Source: Acanthamoeba sp. SK_2022b (lineage: Eukaryota; Discosea; Longamoebia; Acanthamoebidae). From it: a stretch of 64,000 nt of DNA. Below, piece by piece: positions 1-12,179 of this stretch. A program made the translations under genes and the position numbers. The number at the start of each line of letters is the position of its first letter. Positions within the stretch are counted from its first letter, which is position 1. The stretch is taken from positions 1 through 64,000 of the forward strand of contig JANDJZ010000139.1 of the NCBI GenBank assembly GCA_027943245.1, in the 5' to 3' direction. Below the pieces are notes generated by a model, which saw nothing but the letters and a program-made list of their open reading frames with translations, had not been told where the DNA came from and did not search any database.

Positions 1-2955
1 CCTATCCCCGATCCCGAGTCTCTGTATAAGCAGGGAAGGGCGGGTCGGGCGCGCGATCCCGGCCGAGCCACAGGTCTCTTTCGCCAGGCAGCAGAGCTGG
101 GGCACGCCGGCGCTCAATACGCGCTGGGCGAGCTGTACGAGGATGAGCAAGACTACTGGCTGGCCGTCGAGTGGCATCGCAAGGCCGCGGAACAGGGTCA
201 CGCGGAGGCCCAATATGCACTCGGCTGGATGTACTCCCAAGGCATGGGGGTGGAGAAGCAGGACGACGGACTGGCCGCTGAGTGGTATCGCAAGGCAGCC
301 GCCCAAGCCGTTGCGGACGCCATGTACGAGCTCGGCCATATGTACGAACAGGGCAGGGGTGTCAGGAAGAACAGCAGGGTGGGCGTCAACTGGTTCACCA
401 AGGCAGCCGACTTGGGCCTCGCCGACGCCCAGTACGAGCTGGGCGACATCTACAAGCGAGGCGCAAGGGGCCAGCAACGGAATGACACGTCGGCCGTAAA
501 TTGGCTTCGTAAAGCCGCCGCCCAAGGCCAGGCTAATGCCCAATACGAGCTGGGCGACACCTACGCCGAGGGGAGTGATGCGGTAGACCCAGACGACGAG
601 CAGGCGGTCAAGTGGTTCCGCGCAAGTGCTGAGCAAGGACAAGCTGAAGCCCAGTACAGCTTGGGCTGGATGTACGCCAATGCTCAGGGAGTAAGGAAGG
701 ACGACTTGGAGGCCGTCAGCTGGTATCGCGAGGCCGCCAACCAGGGCCTGGCCATAGCCGCGTACAACCTTGGGTTCATGTATGATAATGGCAGGGGCGT
801 TCCGCAGAACAGGCTGCTGGCCCTCGAGTGGTATCGCAAGGCAGCGGCGAAGGACGACCCGAACGCCTTGTTCGAGCTAGGCGAGGCTGATGATCTCGAG
901 TCTCGCTACTCGTTTTATCTCCGGGCCGCTGAGCTCGGCCATGCCGATGCCCAATTCACAGTGGCGAACATGCATTGCAACAGATCGATCCAGAGTGGCC
1001 TTAGTAGATCCCAGGACCGCCAGCGCGGCATGCAGTGGTACCGCAAGGCCGCCGCTCAGGGACACGAGGGAGCGATCGAAGCCCTCGCAAGATGCGGAAG
1101 CCCGGGCAAGCTCGCCCTGGGTGGATCGATTCAAGTTCCAGAAGGTGACACGGAAGAAGCTGTCGAGCCACTTCAGACCCGCGTGGCCGTGTTGGAGCAA
1201 CAGCTCGAGCAGGAGCGTGAAAAGTTTGCGAGTGAGAGGGAAGCCCTGATTGAACAGATCGAACAGCTACAGTCCAAGCTCAGGTACCCTCCCCCAGGCT
1301 GATCTCATCCCATTGGCTCATGATGCGCAGCGAATCTAACAGTAGCTGTACCTCACCACAGGGAGCAGGCGGCAGAGACCGCTCTGCCTGTACTGGAGGT
1401 CAAAGACATCGAATTGGGCGATGAGCTGGGCAAAGGTCGAGGTCAAGCTATAGGGTTGTGTGGCCCGTGTACTCTACTGATTCTTCCTGACCGCATAGGG
1501 TCGTTCGGCAAAGTGCAAAAAGCCAAATGGAAGGGGTTGGACGTGGCTGTCAAGCGGTTCAGGAAGGAAATTGACGCTCAGACGCTCGAACTCGAGGTCA
1601 ATCTCATGAGGTATTCACACACCTTGTTCCTGTTGACATGATATGCCAGCGCTCACCGGATGGACGTCGGTAAGGAATGTGAGCATGCATCCGCACTGCG
1701 TGAAGCTCTTTGGGACGTGCATGGAGAACCAGGAGATGTGGCTGGTCATGGAAGTGGCCAGGGGCTGCGCTCGAGACATTTTGGTGCGATCTTAGCCCTC
1801 AGCGTTCTATTGCCCCCTCTCACAACGAGATCTTTTTGCCCCTCCCCCCAATACTCGGCGCACATACGCAGGCCCACCACGGACTGTCGCTGGGGCAGGT
1901 GATGACGGTGGCCGCCGACGCAGCAGCCGGCCTGACATTTCTCCACTCGAGAGGCATAGCGCACCGAGACATGTCAGGTGAGTCCCTAGTCACAAGCTCG
2001 GAATGTATGATCGACCACTCACCCGCAGAGGGGGCCTCGGTTGTATCTGCGCAGCGCGCAACGTGCTTATCACGCACAGCAACCGGGGCCTGCTTGCCGA
2101 TTTCGGCCTCTCGCGCCGCCTCTTAGACAGGGGTGGCGAGGCCCAGGACACCCTGAGCCACGGCAACCAGCGCGTACGAGACATGTCCTATGTTATTCTG
2201 TCTTGTGGTTGCATCATCACCATGTCCGGATCGGTTGAGCTGACTCCTCTCTGCTTCGGGTTTAGTGGATGGCGCCGGAGGAAATCGACGCCTCGTCAGA
2301 CAGCCAGCTGTTTAAGGTGTCGGCCCATGCCGATGTCTGGTCATTTGGGGTGTTTCTTTGGGAGATCGGCACTGGACAGACTCGAACTCCATGGAAGGAG
2401 CTCAACACAGGCCAGGTGGTTGGCCGGCTGCTCAAGGGGGAGACCTTGCCCACAGAAGGCCTCCACCGATCTCTCCAGCAGTTGTTAGCGCGCTGCTGGC
2501 AGCAGAAGCCAACACAGCGGTATCGATCACTCTCACACGCACCCCCCCCCCTCAACCTCTGCACTTTGCTGAACGCATATTACGCTGGGACCAGTCCAAC
2601 CATGGACGAGGTCCACCGAATCCTCCGCGCTTTGGCCCAACAGCTCTGCCACGAGGAGAAAGAAGCCTCCGAGGCCGAGCAACAGCCTGCCCCGAACAGC
2701 ATGGCATCCCGCCCGACGTCGAGGATGCCTGCGCCTCCCGCTCCGGTGGTGGCTCCGGCGGCACCTGCGCCGCAGGCCATGGCAACATCTATACTGGCCG
2801 GCCTGCAGCGGAGAGGTGCCAACTTGCGGAGGGTTTCCCCTAGACAGCGCCCCGCTGGAGAGGAAAACTCTCTCTTCCGCGCCGTAAAGGCCAGGCGTAG
2901 TGCCATGGCGCCATCCTTGGAGACAACAGATCCCGAGACAGAGTGGTCTACCTGA
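1..2955 (+). CDS. Sel1-repeat / protein kinase fusion (5' end outside window)
   Basis: The reading frame is open from base 1, so the N-terminus is missing. Exons are 1-1283, 1362-1441, 1499-1610, 1684-1783, 1872-1977, 2055-2173, 2266-2519 and 2595-2955. They sum to 805 in-phase codons including the stop. Residues 1 to about 370 hold roughly eight Sel1-like repeats (pattern WYRKAA..G.A.AQY.LG.MY). A short coiled coil follows (about 385-430), then a kinase domain. The kinase shows GRGSFGKV, VAVKRF, the catalytic loop HRDMSARNVLI, DFGLS, WMAPEEI and a final CWQQKPTQRPTM. Most of these motifs are only restored by removing introns, which supports the model. The catalytic loop looks like that of tyrosine kinases (HRDxAARN) more than typical TKL Ser/Thr kinases. 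Sel1 repeats are protein-interaction solenoids, so a scaffolded signalling kinase is inferred. The C-terminal 120 residues are Pro/Ala-rich and unassigned. Confidence 0.88.
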
Positions 2956-3062
2956 AGTACACAGCGTGAGCTGTTCGGATGAAGTCATGATGTCTTCCCC
3001 CTGTCAAATGCAAGCTAGGGGTGGAAGACGTGTTCTAATTTTAATTTTATATGTTCACCTTT

Positions 3063-5565
3063 TTACATCTTGGGCTTGTTAAGGAAGCGAAGGGCCAAGT
3101 AGGCCAGGAACCGCGTTAGAACGATCATGCCGATCAAGAACATGAGATCGCCCCAGATGTTGGTCTCCACGCCGAGGTTGGAGAGGACCTCTGCTCCTGT
3201 GATCGGGCCTGGAGCGAACGAGGTCGATCCGGGCGTCGGGGCGAAGGCCCAGCTGCACATGCGGAACTGGTTCAGGAGGGCCAGCTCGTAGGAGTACTTG
3301 ACGAATGAGATCCATCGAGCCCACCGTACCCAGGGCTTCATGTTGCCAGCGCGGATGAAGAAGCCCCCGAGTAGGATCGAGGCCAGAACGAAGATGGTGG
3401 AGAAGGTGATTGCCTTCTTGACGTCCACCATGGCCGCGCCAATGAGGAGCCCGAAGCCGCTGCCGAGCAGAGCGTAGAGGCAGGTGAGGAACACGTAGAA
3501 GATGAAGCAGCCCGCGTTGTGAGCGAGATTGACCTGGACATCAACGACTAAATCAGCATCGATGTGAGAGCGATGATTGGCTACTCACCATCCAGTAGAG
3601 AATGCAAGCGAAAACGATTGGCATCACGAGCTCGAGCGGCGTCTCAGCCACCAACTTTCCCACAAAATACGCTGACAAGCCGTAGCTGCCAGTGGCCCGT
3701 TCCTTGTTGAGGACAGCTCTCTCTGGAGGGACTGCGTGGACGCATCAGTTAGCGAGCCGAGCATGCGGAAGAGACAGGGGAGGAGGAATATACAGGCATA
3801 GAGCGAGTTGAACCAGGTATGCAAGATCCAAAAGAAGCTGCTGAAGAAGAGGAAGCCAGAGATGTCTGGTATCTGAGATTCTGTGGAAGAACGAAGCAAG
3901 CACGTTGCTCTCCTGTGAGACGCTCCCGAAAAAGCGCACAGAAGCGCGTTCATGGAGATGGCAGATGAACTGTCGTACCCACCCTGTTGCGGTCGATGAA
4001 GATGAAGCCCGCGATGATCGTTATCATGAGTATCTGGATGATTCGTTCCCAGGAGAGAAGATCGCCCTTCAATTGGAAACAAGTGAGTTGGAGGGCTGAC
4101 GCCGCATTGTCCGTCGGAAATGTAACATCAATAAACTCTACCTTACGTTGAATGAAGGCTCGCCGTGCCAATACCATCGTCTGAAGGTAGAAGGGAGTAG
4201 GGAACTTGGGGCCCTCCTTCATGTCCTTCACCGACTCGCGCTCCTCATCAGTTATCTCGAGAGGTTGGGTGCCCTCTGCACCGCGCCGTTCTTGCTCGGC
4301 GTAGCTGTCGATCAGAAGTTGCCGCACTGTCCGGCCATCGGTAGTCTTCTCCTGAGAACTCACTACCTCCACTGCGGTGGTAAGAGGAGTGAGCCACCAC
4401 CTCCACAACTTTTTGCACTTGTCCATCCAGCTGCCGTGGCAGAGGAGAATGGAGGGGAGGCGTAGTACAAAGGAAGTCGGCGGGGTTGTAGTGGTCCGGA
4501 GCCGTCAGGCCGAGCGCGCTCAAGTAGGGAAAGACCTGCTTCGGCGGTCCAAAATAAACGACCCAGCCGCCCTCGGCCAGAACCAACACCTTGTCGAAGA
4601 GCATGAACATTGCCGACGAAGGCTGGTGAATCGTGGTGAGCAGCGTGTGGCCGGTCCGGGCCAATTCCTTGAGCGTGACAACGAGGCCGAGAGAGCTGGC
4701 GGCATCCAGACCGGAAGTGGGCTCGTCGATGAAGAGAAGAGCAGGACCGCTCACGAGCTCGGTGGCAATGTTCGTTCGTTTGCGCTCACCCCCCGATACT
4801 CCTCTCTTGAGGATGCAATGTAGAGTGTTAGTACGGAACTGTTTCCATTGTTAAGGTGGTCAGCTGAGCGTACCACCCAGGCGCCACCCACAATAGTGTT
4901 GGCGCAGCGCTGTAGGCCAAGTTCGGTGAGGATTTCCTCCACTCGCTGGTTCTTCTCCTTCAACAACATCTCCTTGGGCAGCTTCAAGTAGGCGGCGTCA
5001 CGGACGGTGTTGCGCACGGTGAAAGGAAAGAAGATGTCGTCCTGAAGCACGTACGCCATTCGGCGCTTGAACCGCCGTCCGCGCACCTCCTCGCCGTTGA
5101 CAAGCACTGTCCCTGTTATGTTCCTCTTAATCCTACGCGCCAGGACATTCAGTAGTGTTGTCTGTTCAGGAAGGGGGCGATGAGTCAGTGCAGTGGCGTC
5201 AGGGCAAGCCGTTGGGTATGATTAACCTTGCCAGACCCAGAGGGACCCATGATGCCCAAAAGCTGTCCGGTGCTTGCTTGCCCCGATATGTGGTTGAGGA
5301 TTGGAATCTCCCTCTTTGCCCTGATGCAGTTGGTGATGAAGGCAGGGATCGGCAGTTTGAGGAACATCCGCATAAGAAAGCTCTTGGGCGGGGTGGGCAC
5401 GACCACCTTGTAGTTGATGTCTCGCCACTCCATGTTAAATCTGAGCTTTGGTGGGTGCTCGGAGAACGGCGTTGGTTGGTGGAGCCGGGCATACTTGGAC
5501 ACGAAACCTTCGAGGTCCCCAGCTGTTTCACCATCACCTTCCTCTCCAGACCGTTGGGTGGCCAT
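3063..5565 (-). CDS. ABC transporter, ABCG (White) half-transporter
   Basis: An ABCG-type half-transporter with the nucleotide-binding domain first and the ABC2 membrane domain second, split by several introns. Walker A is GPSGSGKTTLLNVLA, created by splicing from about 5233 to about 5166. A Q-loop lies in MAYVLQDDIFFP, the signature is VSGGERKR, Walker B is ALLFIDEPTSGLD and the H-loop is TTIHQPS. The membrane half has GDLLSWERIIQILMITII, SGFLFFSSFFW, a segment near YVFLTCLYALLGSGFG and the late GGFFIRAGNMKPW stretch usual for ABCG. The stop (TAA) is at 3063-3065 after FLNKPKM. The start is set at the Met at 5565 (MATQRSGEEG); an upstream Met at 5628 is possible. ABCG half-transporters dimerise and export lipids, sterols or xenobiotics; the substrate here is unknown. 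The PB1 gene diverges from it about 250 bp away. Confidence 0.9.
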
Positions 5566-5811
5566 CCTTTGCTTTCTGCTTGTACTTGCGGGCGAGGAGT
5601 CTACATGCCTTATGTGGTGGAAGAACACTTGCCCAGTGCTGCTATTGCGCTTGTTTCAGCCAATTATCGGCCAACGCGGGTCAGGCCCTAAAATGTTGCA
5701 AATAAGCTTCGGAGTTTTGTGCCGCCAATGAAAAGTGCCCTTTTTTTATTTCGGTCGGGCTTCAGGGAATCAGAAAGGCGCTGCCCGACCTTTGGCCGAG
5801 ACACAAAACAA

Positions 5812-6507
5812 ATGGCCCTTGCGCTCACTTCAGCATCTACAACACCAGACGTGGCTTACCGAAACACGAATTACAACTTCAACTCACTCATGCAGAGTAT
5901 TACCTGCGTCAAGATTACCCAGAGCTCAACCAACGAGAACCGCTTCGTTGCTCTGTCTCCCTGCAGCTTCTCTCTCCTCGTTGCCAAGATAGCCGAGGTG
6001 TTCAGCATCAGCCAAGCCTCCGCAGGTTTGAGTGTGCAGTATGTCGACGAAGAGGGAGACAAGATTAGGGTGGCTTCTGACGACGAGCTAGCCTGTGCCC
6101 TCTTGCTTGTCCCCGCCGGCCGGCCGCTTCGACTCTTCTTCACCGCGATTGGGACTGAAGAATTCATCGATCGGCCCGACGTCGCCAGCTCTCGTAACGC
6201 AAGCCTCCTGACTGGCGAGGGATGCCTCCAGCGAATCAACGGGAAGAGGCTCCGAACAAAGCCGCGCCAGAACTGGGATCAACGCCAGGCACTCAGGAGC
6301 GAAAGGCTACTGGCCAGACTGGAACGGAAGGAGCTGCGCAGCTCTAAACGCCAGAACAAGAAGCCTCAAACCAACCACAACACCATGAGCCCTGCTATTC
6401 CTACTGATGCGCCACCAGTGAACGGAAGCACCATCTGCGAGCAACAGGCCGATGACGACGAGCCTAACTGGGCCAAGCAGGGACACGGCTTTTACTATTG
6501 GTCGTGA
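5812..6507 (+). CDS. PB1-domain protein
   Basis: A single-exon frame of 231 codons from the chosen Met at 5812. An in-frame Met at 5719 would add 31 residues of poor composition. Residues from about 27 to 110 look like a PB1 domain. They have an early VKIT and RFVAL strand with a basic-cluster position, then a helix (LLVAKIAEVFSI). The acidic OPCA-like stretch follows (VQYVDEEGDKIRVASDDEL), then a final PLRLFFTAI strand. PB1 domains pair with other PB1 domains in signalling scaffolds. The rest is a basic, Gln/Asn-rich tail (KRLRTKPRQNW, RLERKELRSSKRQNKK) with no recognised domain, ending GHGFYYWS. The partner is unknown. The domain call rests on pattern only. Confidence 0.7.
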   Translation: MALALTSASTTPDVAYRNTNYNFNSLMQSITCVKITQSSTNENRFVALSPCSFSLLVAKIAEVFSISQASAGLSVQYVDEEGDKIRVASDDELACALLLVPAGRPLRLFFTAIGTEEFIDRPDVASSRNASLLTGEGCLQRINGKRLRTKPRQNWDQRQALRSERLLARLERKELRSSKRQNKKPQTNHNTMSPAIPTDAPPVNGSTICEQQADDDEPNWAKQGHGFYYWS

Positions 6508-6610
6508 TTTCTATGTATGCAAAGAGTTATAAACCAATCACGCACCAGCACAAACAGCGTCACACGCTTGCCCAACGTTCTTATTTGGTGTTGCGACAAA
6601 GTTCCACTCC

Positions 6611-7534
6611 CTACTCCTTGATCGTGAGGAACTTCTTAGCTCCAGCGGCGTGGCGAAGGGTGTAGACCTGACGCCTTTTCCAGTCTGTGCCCACCGCCTT
6701 TTCAGACATGACGTAGACATCACCATGCGCGAGGCGCAGTTCCACCCGCTTTCCCACAGGCTTGGACTCGAGGAACCACTGGTAGTGCAGAGGAAGGGTG
6801 ACGCCCGTGCGTACGGCGACGACCTTGCAGCGCTCGGCGTCCCCGTGGAAGCCGATCCCGCACTTGCTGGGATCAAAGTAGTAGTTGCCCTCGGCTACGA
6901 GATCAGCCGCCTTGTCGCCCAGAACATCAACCAGAGAGTCACGCATCTTCTTCAGAAGAGGAACTTGGTCGAACGCAACGATGGTGCCCTTTCCATTGCC
7001 GTAGTCCGGCGTCTGGGCCTGCTCGGCAAAGCATAGATTGTGGCGCGCGCGCTTCTCCACCACGCGGCCGTACATTCTGGCCTTGGAGTCCTTTTGAAGA
7101 CTCGCCTGCTCCTTGTGGAAGGCGTCGGAGTCGCCCACGATGGCTTTGAGCCCCTTACGAGCCACTAGCACGTAGGCGTCGGCGACTTCTCCGCCTTGCC
7201 GTTTCTGTTGTGTGTCGTCCTTGCCTTTCCGGCGTCGTTTTGGCTGGGCGGGCTCCGCTTCGGGAAGAGCCTCGTTCAGGTGGTGAAGCTCTACGGTGAC
7301 TCCTCTCTGTTCGAACCACTCCTTGGCCCTCTCCAGATCCTGCAGAGAGAAGCCTTCGTTGGCCTTTTCGCCGAGGATTTGCATCCCGGCGTGGTTTTCG
7401 GCTTGGTCGCCAAACGTAATGGTGAACGTTTGCGAAAATGTTGTCGTTAGTGTCTTCCTCTGGTCGTAACTTTCTGTGTCCTTCTCCTTCTCCGCTTCGT
7501 CTCGCTTGCGCTTTGCGATAGTGGGGTCTTCCAT
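6611..7534 (-). CDS. Probable 2OG-Fe(II) oxygenase, AlkB-like
   Basis: An intronless frame of 307 residues starting MEDPTIAKRKRDEAEK. The N-terminus is charged and carries a basic stretch (PKRRRKGK, about residues 112-119) that could act as a nuclear signal. The C-terminal third has a motif set suggesting a double-stranded beta-helix dioxygenase: GIGFHGDAER (HxD iron ligands), then PLHYQWF, then HGDVYVMSEKAVGTDWK, then VYTLRHAAG (candidate distal His with a nearby Arg for 2-oxoglutarate). AlkB-family enzymes demethylate nucleic acids or proteins; the substrate here cannot be read from sequence. The spacing of HxD to distal His fits the fold, but no homology search was possible. It could be an uncharacterised family with a fortuitous HxD pattern. 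Confidence 0.55.
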   Translation of the reverse strand: MEDPTIAKRKRDEAEKEKDTESYDQRKTLTTTFSQTFTITFGDQAENHAGMQILGEKANEGFSLQDLERAKEWFEQRGVTVELHHLNEALPEAEPAQPKRRRKGKDDTQQKRQGGEVADAYVLVARKGLKAIVGDSDAFHKEQASLQKDSKARMYGRVVEKRARHNLCFAEQAQTPDYGNGKGTIVAFDQVPLLKKMRDSLVDVLGDKAADLVAEGNYYFDPSKCGIGFHGDAERCKVVAVRTGVTLPLHYQWFLESKPVGKRVELRLAHGDVYVMSEKAVGTDWKRRQVYTLRHAAGAKKFLTIKE

Positions 7535-9086
7535 CGTGCCTTAGAAAAATGATGAGCAGCAACAAAACCACCGCTATTTATGGCGTACCAAATTAAATTT
7601 CCAGGAAAATTTTAGCGATTCGAAGAAAGGGACCTGGGCCAACACATGAAACTTTTGTCCGCCAAAAATGGGCGTAAAAACACAAAAGAAAAGTGGAAAA
7701 AAAGATAACCACTCACAAGTCAGACACACATCCATAGGTAACGGCAACAAGCTGACCATCAGGCACCAGGTGAAAAGACACATCATCATCTTCCTCTAAC
7801 CAGTTGAGGTGCCCTTGTAGTGTGCTTCCCCAAGCCAAGCCACACACTTCCTTTTTCACCAGACACTGCTATGAAAGCACCATCATCAGGCTTATCAGTG
7901 GTGAGATCACAGGTGGCCTTGCCTGTACTGTAAGGTGGGTCAAGAGGCTCAGCAGGAATAGTCTTATGGGCTTGAGAAGCAGCATAGTTGTAAACTCACT
8001 GAAAGGGATTCACAAGTAGGTGCTCAAGAGGAGGATTATTGAAGAGAGATACCATGTGCTCATCAGAGGCCTGGAGCTGAGCACAGTTGTTGAGGTCTGT
8101 GAGGGCATGCAGGGTATCCTTGAGAGTGTAACCAATGCACCAACTTGAGGGGGGGAAGAGGAAGCATGATCATTTGTATTTTATTCTTTAATTGGACTGA
8201 AAATCAGGGCGATCAACCCTGCCAGGTGTTCCCCTTCAGACCTATATAGCTGCGCCCCCCATTAATAAAAAATTCAATGACTTGGTGGTTAGCCATGGCA
8301 AGCCATGGTTTTTTCCCCACAGTAACCATGACTTAGCCACAAGCTGCAGCTTTACTACCTGGTGTTAGTTTGCTTTGGGGCCTGGCACAGTCAGGCAGAA
8401 GGACAACTGAGATGAGAGGAGAAGAGAAGAGAAGCAGATGAGCAGGAATCAGCACATCTTTGTGCTGCACAGGATGCCTGGAGGTGCAATGAAGAGAATA
8501 GAAGCATGAACTATGGTGGAAACTTTGTTGCAACGTGGCTGCTCCAGTACTTCCCCCTTAAGTCAATATAATTGCTGTTTTTTTCCTTGTGTTCATGAGA
8601 CTGGAATAACTAACCTCAAGACAGGTTGGGCTGGCATTGACAACGCTTGCTGATCTTCATGGCCAGAAGAGTGCAGACATCATTATTGACTCACAATATG
8701 ATCATCATGGGTGGCACGCCAATGCCATCACTACTGTGGCCTGAGATGCTCAAGCCCATATGCTCTCCTCCCTGCTACGCCCTGTATGGGAGGTTCTGAC
8801 AACTTCCCATGTAGGTGGGACAGAGGGTGGCAGGATACAGCTGCAGGAGCACATCAACACCTCTGCGCACAGTATGCCTCCCTTCACCTCATTATCCCAT
8901 GTAATGTACTTGCAAATCAGAGATGCAAGGTATGCATTTGCCAGTCTCTGTGGACCCCTCATGGGTTGCTTCACATGTGTGCACCTTCTGTGTTGGTGAA
9001 TGTGCGTCACTATTCACACCCTCTCATGTGGTTGTCATGTTCTCACACCAGTGGGTTAGTGCGTGTGGCTCATCTCAAGGCATACC

Positions 9087-11806
9087 TGACCTCCTCTATT
9101 ATCAAATGAGAGGTCGAAAATGACTGGCGTTTTTTTGTGCACTCATTTCCAGGAATGCAGTGCCATCTGGTGAATTAACCAGCTTTAGACCAAATAACAA
9201 TTGTAATTTTAGGTTTACAATATTTTTGGTAGAGTAATTGTTTGTTATGTGCAATAAAATGGAATTTAATGAGGTAAAAATTCTCATTTTACTGAAGTCA
9301 ATGGAGAGGTGCAAAAAATGGAGGGTCGTTTTTGTGTTGTGAAAATGAAGTTAAATTTACAGATGGCCTTACAAAACCAGCTGGGGTAGCTACAGACATG
9401 CAGATTTTGTGTCATGCAGATGTTGGGGAGGTGGTTTGGTGTTGTAATACTATGACAACAAAGGAAGGGAGAGAAACCCCTGTATGGCCCTACATCTCCT
9501 GAAACTGGGAACTTCCAGGCTGCAAAATTCTGTCTTTGCATTGGTGTTTGCCCATGCAAAGCCAATGTCCAATCATTGCTGATGGGTGGAGTAGCTGGCA
9601 CATCAAAAATCGGACAGGACTGCACATGTGGACACTATGGTTGCAAGCAAGCATGTATGTGGTGCAGGAGGTGCACTGGCAAAACCTTGATGCATGATGC
9701 GGAATCCTCAACCTCCACCACCCCATTGACCTCTGCCACCTCATCTACCACCACCACCTCATCCTCTTCAAAGAGGTACCTGCCCACATTGTAACCATGT
9801 GTACACAACAAGCAGCAATCACAGCCATCACATAAAGACCATACATGCTCCATCATCAACAGCCCATGCCCAATCATTACACCCTTCCCCACTCAGCCAT
9901 CTCTTCCTCTACCATTGGCAACGTGCAGCAGGGCAAACAAGATCAGCACAGATGCAGCACCTCCATCACACCCTCCCTCACAGTGTGCAGCTGGCCAATG
10001 TCAAGGAAGCTCTTGAGGACCGCCTGCACCAACTCGGCGTGGAGTTCTGGGCTGTGCTGCCAAATTTAATTTGAAGGATAAACAACCTTGTTAACATTCA
10101 TGTACAGCAGGAAGTGGTGCCTTACCCAGTGATGAGCATAAAGCTTTCATGAATTCTACAACAGCTCGTGGCTGGTCAGTGCAAATCACAAACATACAAC
10201 ATTGACTGTCAGTGGCACCTTGAAGAAACATCACAGCTGTGTACCCATATGCTGCTGCTTGCGCACAGAACACAATGGCTCTGCACTTTCTTCATCTCCT
10301 TCCCTCTTGGCGTGTGTTATGGGTGATCTTGTTGCCATTTTTTCTTGCAATGCTCACGCACCACTTTCACTACAAAAATGCACCCTGTAAATACAGGTGT
10401 TGTGGGTAACCTTATTGCCATTTATCATTGCCAGTTTCTCTCATGCATATGTGCATAATGAGGATGCAGCCCTCAATTAAATCATTGCACAACCAGCAGA
10501 AGCAAGCCAGGTGACAACCAACTGCTTTGGTGATAATAAGAGATCATGCATGATCCCTTCCACCTGCCCTTCCACAAATCATCCTGCAAGCACATCAAAG
10601 CTGTGAACAACTGGATAACATCAGAAGAGTACTGTAGTTCATGGGGTTTTTCCAAAGGAGCTGATATTGCCACCAGCTGAATGTCAACACTTTGGACATA
10701 CAATAGCTTGATATTACTACTTAAATGGATAGTTTGATGCAGGTAAAGGAGTACTTTAAGCCCTCCCACACAATGAAAAAACAACCTAAAAATGGAAAGA
10801 TATAGTGTGTTTATCATTGTGACAAGATGAAATTGATATCTACGTGTGGAGGTGTATTCAGGCAATGCATGAGCTGGATGACATCATGCCAAGGCAGTGC
10901 ATGTGCCTGGACAGTGTCTCAAACAACAGGCTTGGGAGTAAAGCTTGCATTAGGATGTGTTGTCCCCCAGTGCCAATAAATGGGATTACAACAATAAGGC
11001 AATGCTGGGGTGAACAAGGTGCAAAGTAAAGTGCATATGCATGCTTCTGTGATGGTACAACAAGATCACCCACAACACATGTATCACGTACATATGCAAT
11101 GATACAGTAGCAGAGAGAGATGCCAAGAAGACCATCAACATCACATGCTTATACATGATCAGATGACGGGCATTTTTGTGGTGAAGCAGGTGCATTAGTA
11201 TTGTGTATGCATACATGACCATATGGTGGGCATTTTTATGGTGAAGGAGGTGCATGAGCATTGCATGATATTGATACCATTCTGATGTTCCTGTGGTACT
11301 GCTAGATTTTTGATGTGCCAGCTACTCCACCCATTAGCAATGATTGGACATTGGCTTTGTGTGGCCAAACACCAATGCTACAGACAGAATTTTGCAGCCT
11401 GGAAGTTCACAGTTACAGTATCATCCATACAGGGGTTTCTCTTCCTTCCTTTTTTGTCTTTGCGTTACAACACCAAACCACCTCCCCAACATCTGCATGA
11501 CAATGGAGATGCCCACCCCAGCTGGTTTTGTAAACCATCTGTAAATTTAACTTCATTTTCACAACACAAAAACGACGAATTTTTGCGCCTCTCCATTGAC
11601 TTGGACATCAAAAAAATGAGAAATTTTAGATCATTAAAATACAATTTATTGTACATACTACCCTTCCTAAAATAATGTAAACTTAAAATTATAATTGTTA
11701 CTTGGTCTAAAGCTGGTTAATTCACCAGATGGTACTGCATTCCTGGGAATGAGTGCACAAAAAAACGCCAGTCATTTTCGACCACTCATTTGATAATAGA
11801 GGAGGT
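9087..11806. repeat. Long inverted repeat, two arms of about 0.5 kb around a 1.7 kb spacer
   Basis: The left arm (about 9087-9615) is closely matched by the reverse complement of the right arm (about 11306-11806). The outer end of each arm carries CCTCTATTATCAAATGAG and then AAATGACTGGCGTTTTTTTG. The inner end of each matches through the CCAATGTCCAATCATTGCT block to GGCACATCAAAAATC. By eye the arms are roughly 85-90% alike with small indels. Such a structure fits a non-autonomous or decayed foldback / long-TIR transposon. The spacer has no transposase frame that I recognise. No clear target-site duplication is visible. Confidence 0.75.
11154..11274. repeat. Tandem duplication, about 60-bp unit, two copies
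   Basis: Two adjacent units share the core GGGCATTTTTRTGGTGAAG followed by AGGTGCATKAG. They start near 11154 and 11214, with a few substitutions between them. The pair sits in the spacer of the long inverted repeat. Confidence 0.7.
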
Positions 11807-12179
11807 TCAAGGAGAGGGACATGATGTGATGGTCTGGCAGGGAGACCAGGTTGGGCATATGGAACATGCTGGTTGCATCATAAACATCACCACATGTGCA
11901 ATGTTCTGCAGTCCCTTCCACCTTGCCATGGTTCACTGGTGTCATTCCCCCTGCTCCCAAACACCAAGAGAAGCCAGCTGGTTGGGTGCAGCAGAGGTTG
12001 CATTGTGCCACATGGTATGAATGGGGCAATTGGCCCTGTCATCATACCAAGGAGGACCAAGCCTGACCAGCAGTTGTCCATTTTCAGGGTTGACCTGATT
12101 GCTGAACATGAACAGGAACTTGGCTCCCTTTTGGTATAAGCCTCATCCACACTGCTGATTTATGACCAGGCTCTATGGA

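Noticed and set aside
9300..9490. Possible copia-like FTDGLTKPAG peptide within the repeat arm
   Set aside because: It resembles the AD.LTK block for a few residues only, and the second arm breaks the frame; too weak to call.
9087..11806. CRISPR array or bacterial insertion sequence
   Set aside because: The repeats are two long inverted arms, not short spaced direct repeats, and the surrounding genes have spliceosomal introns.
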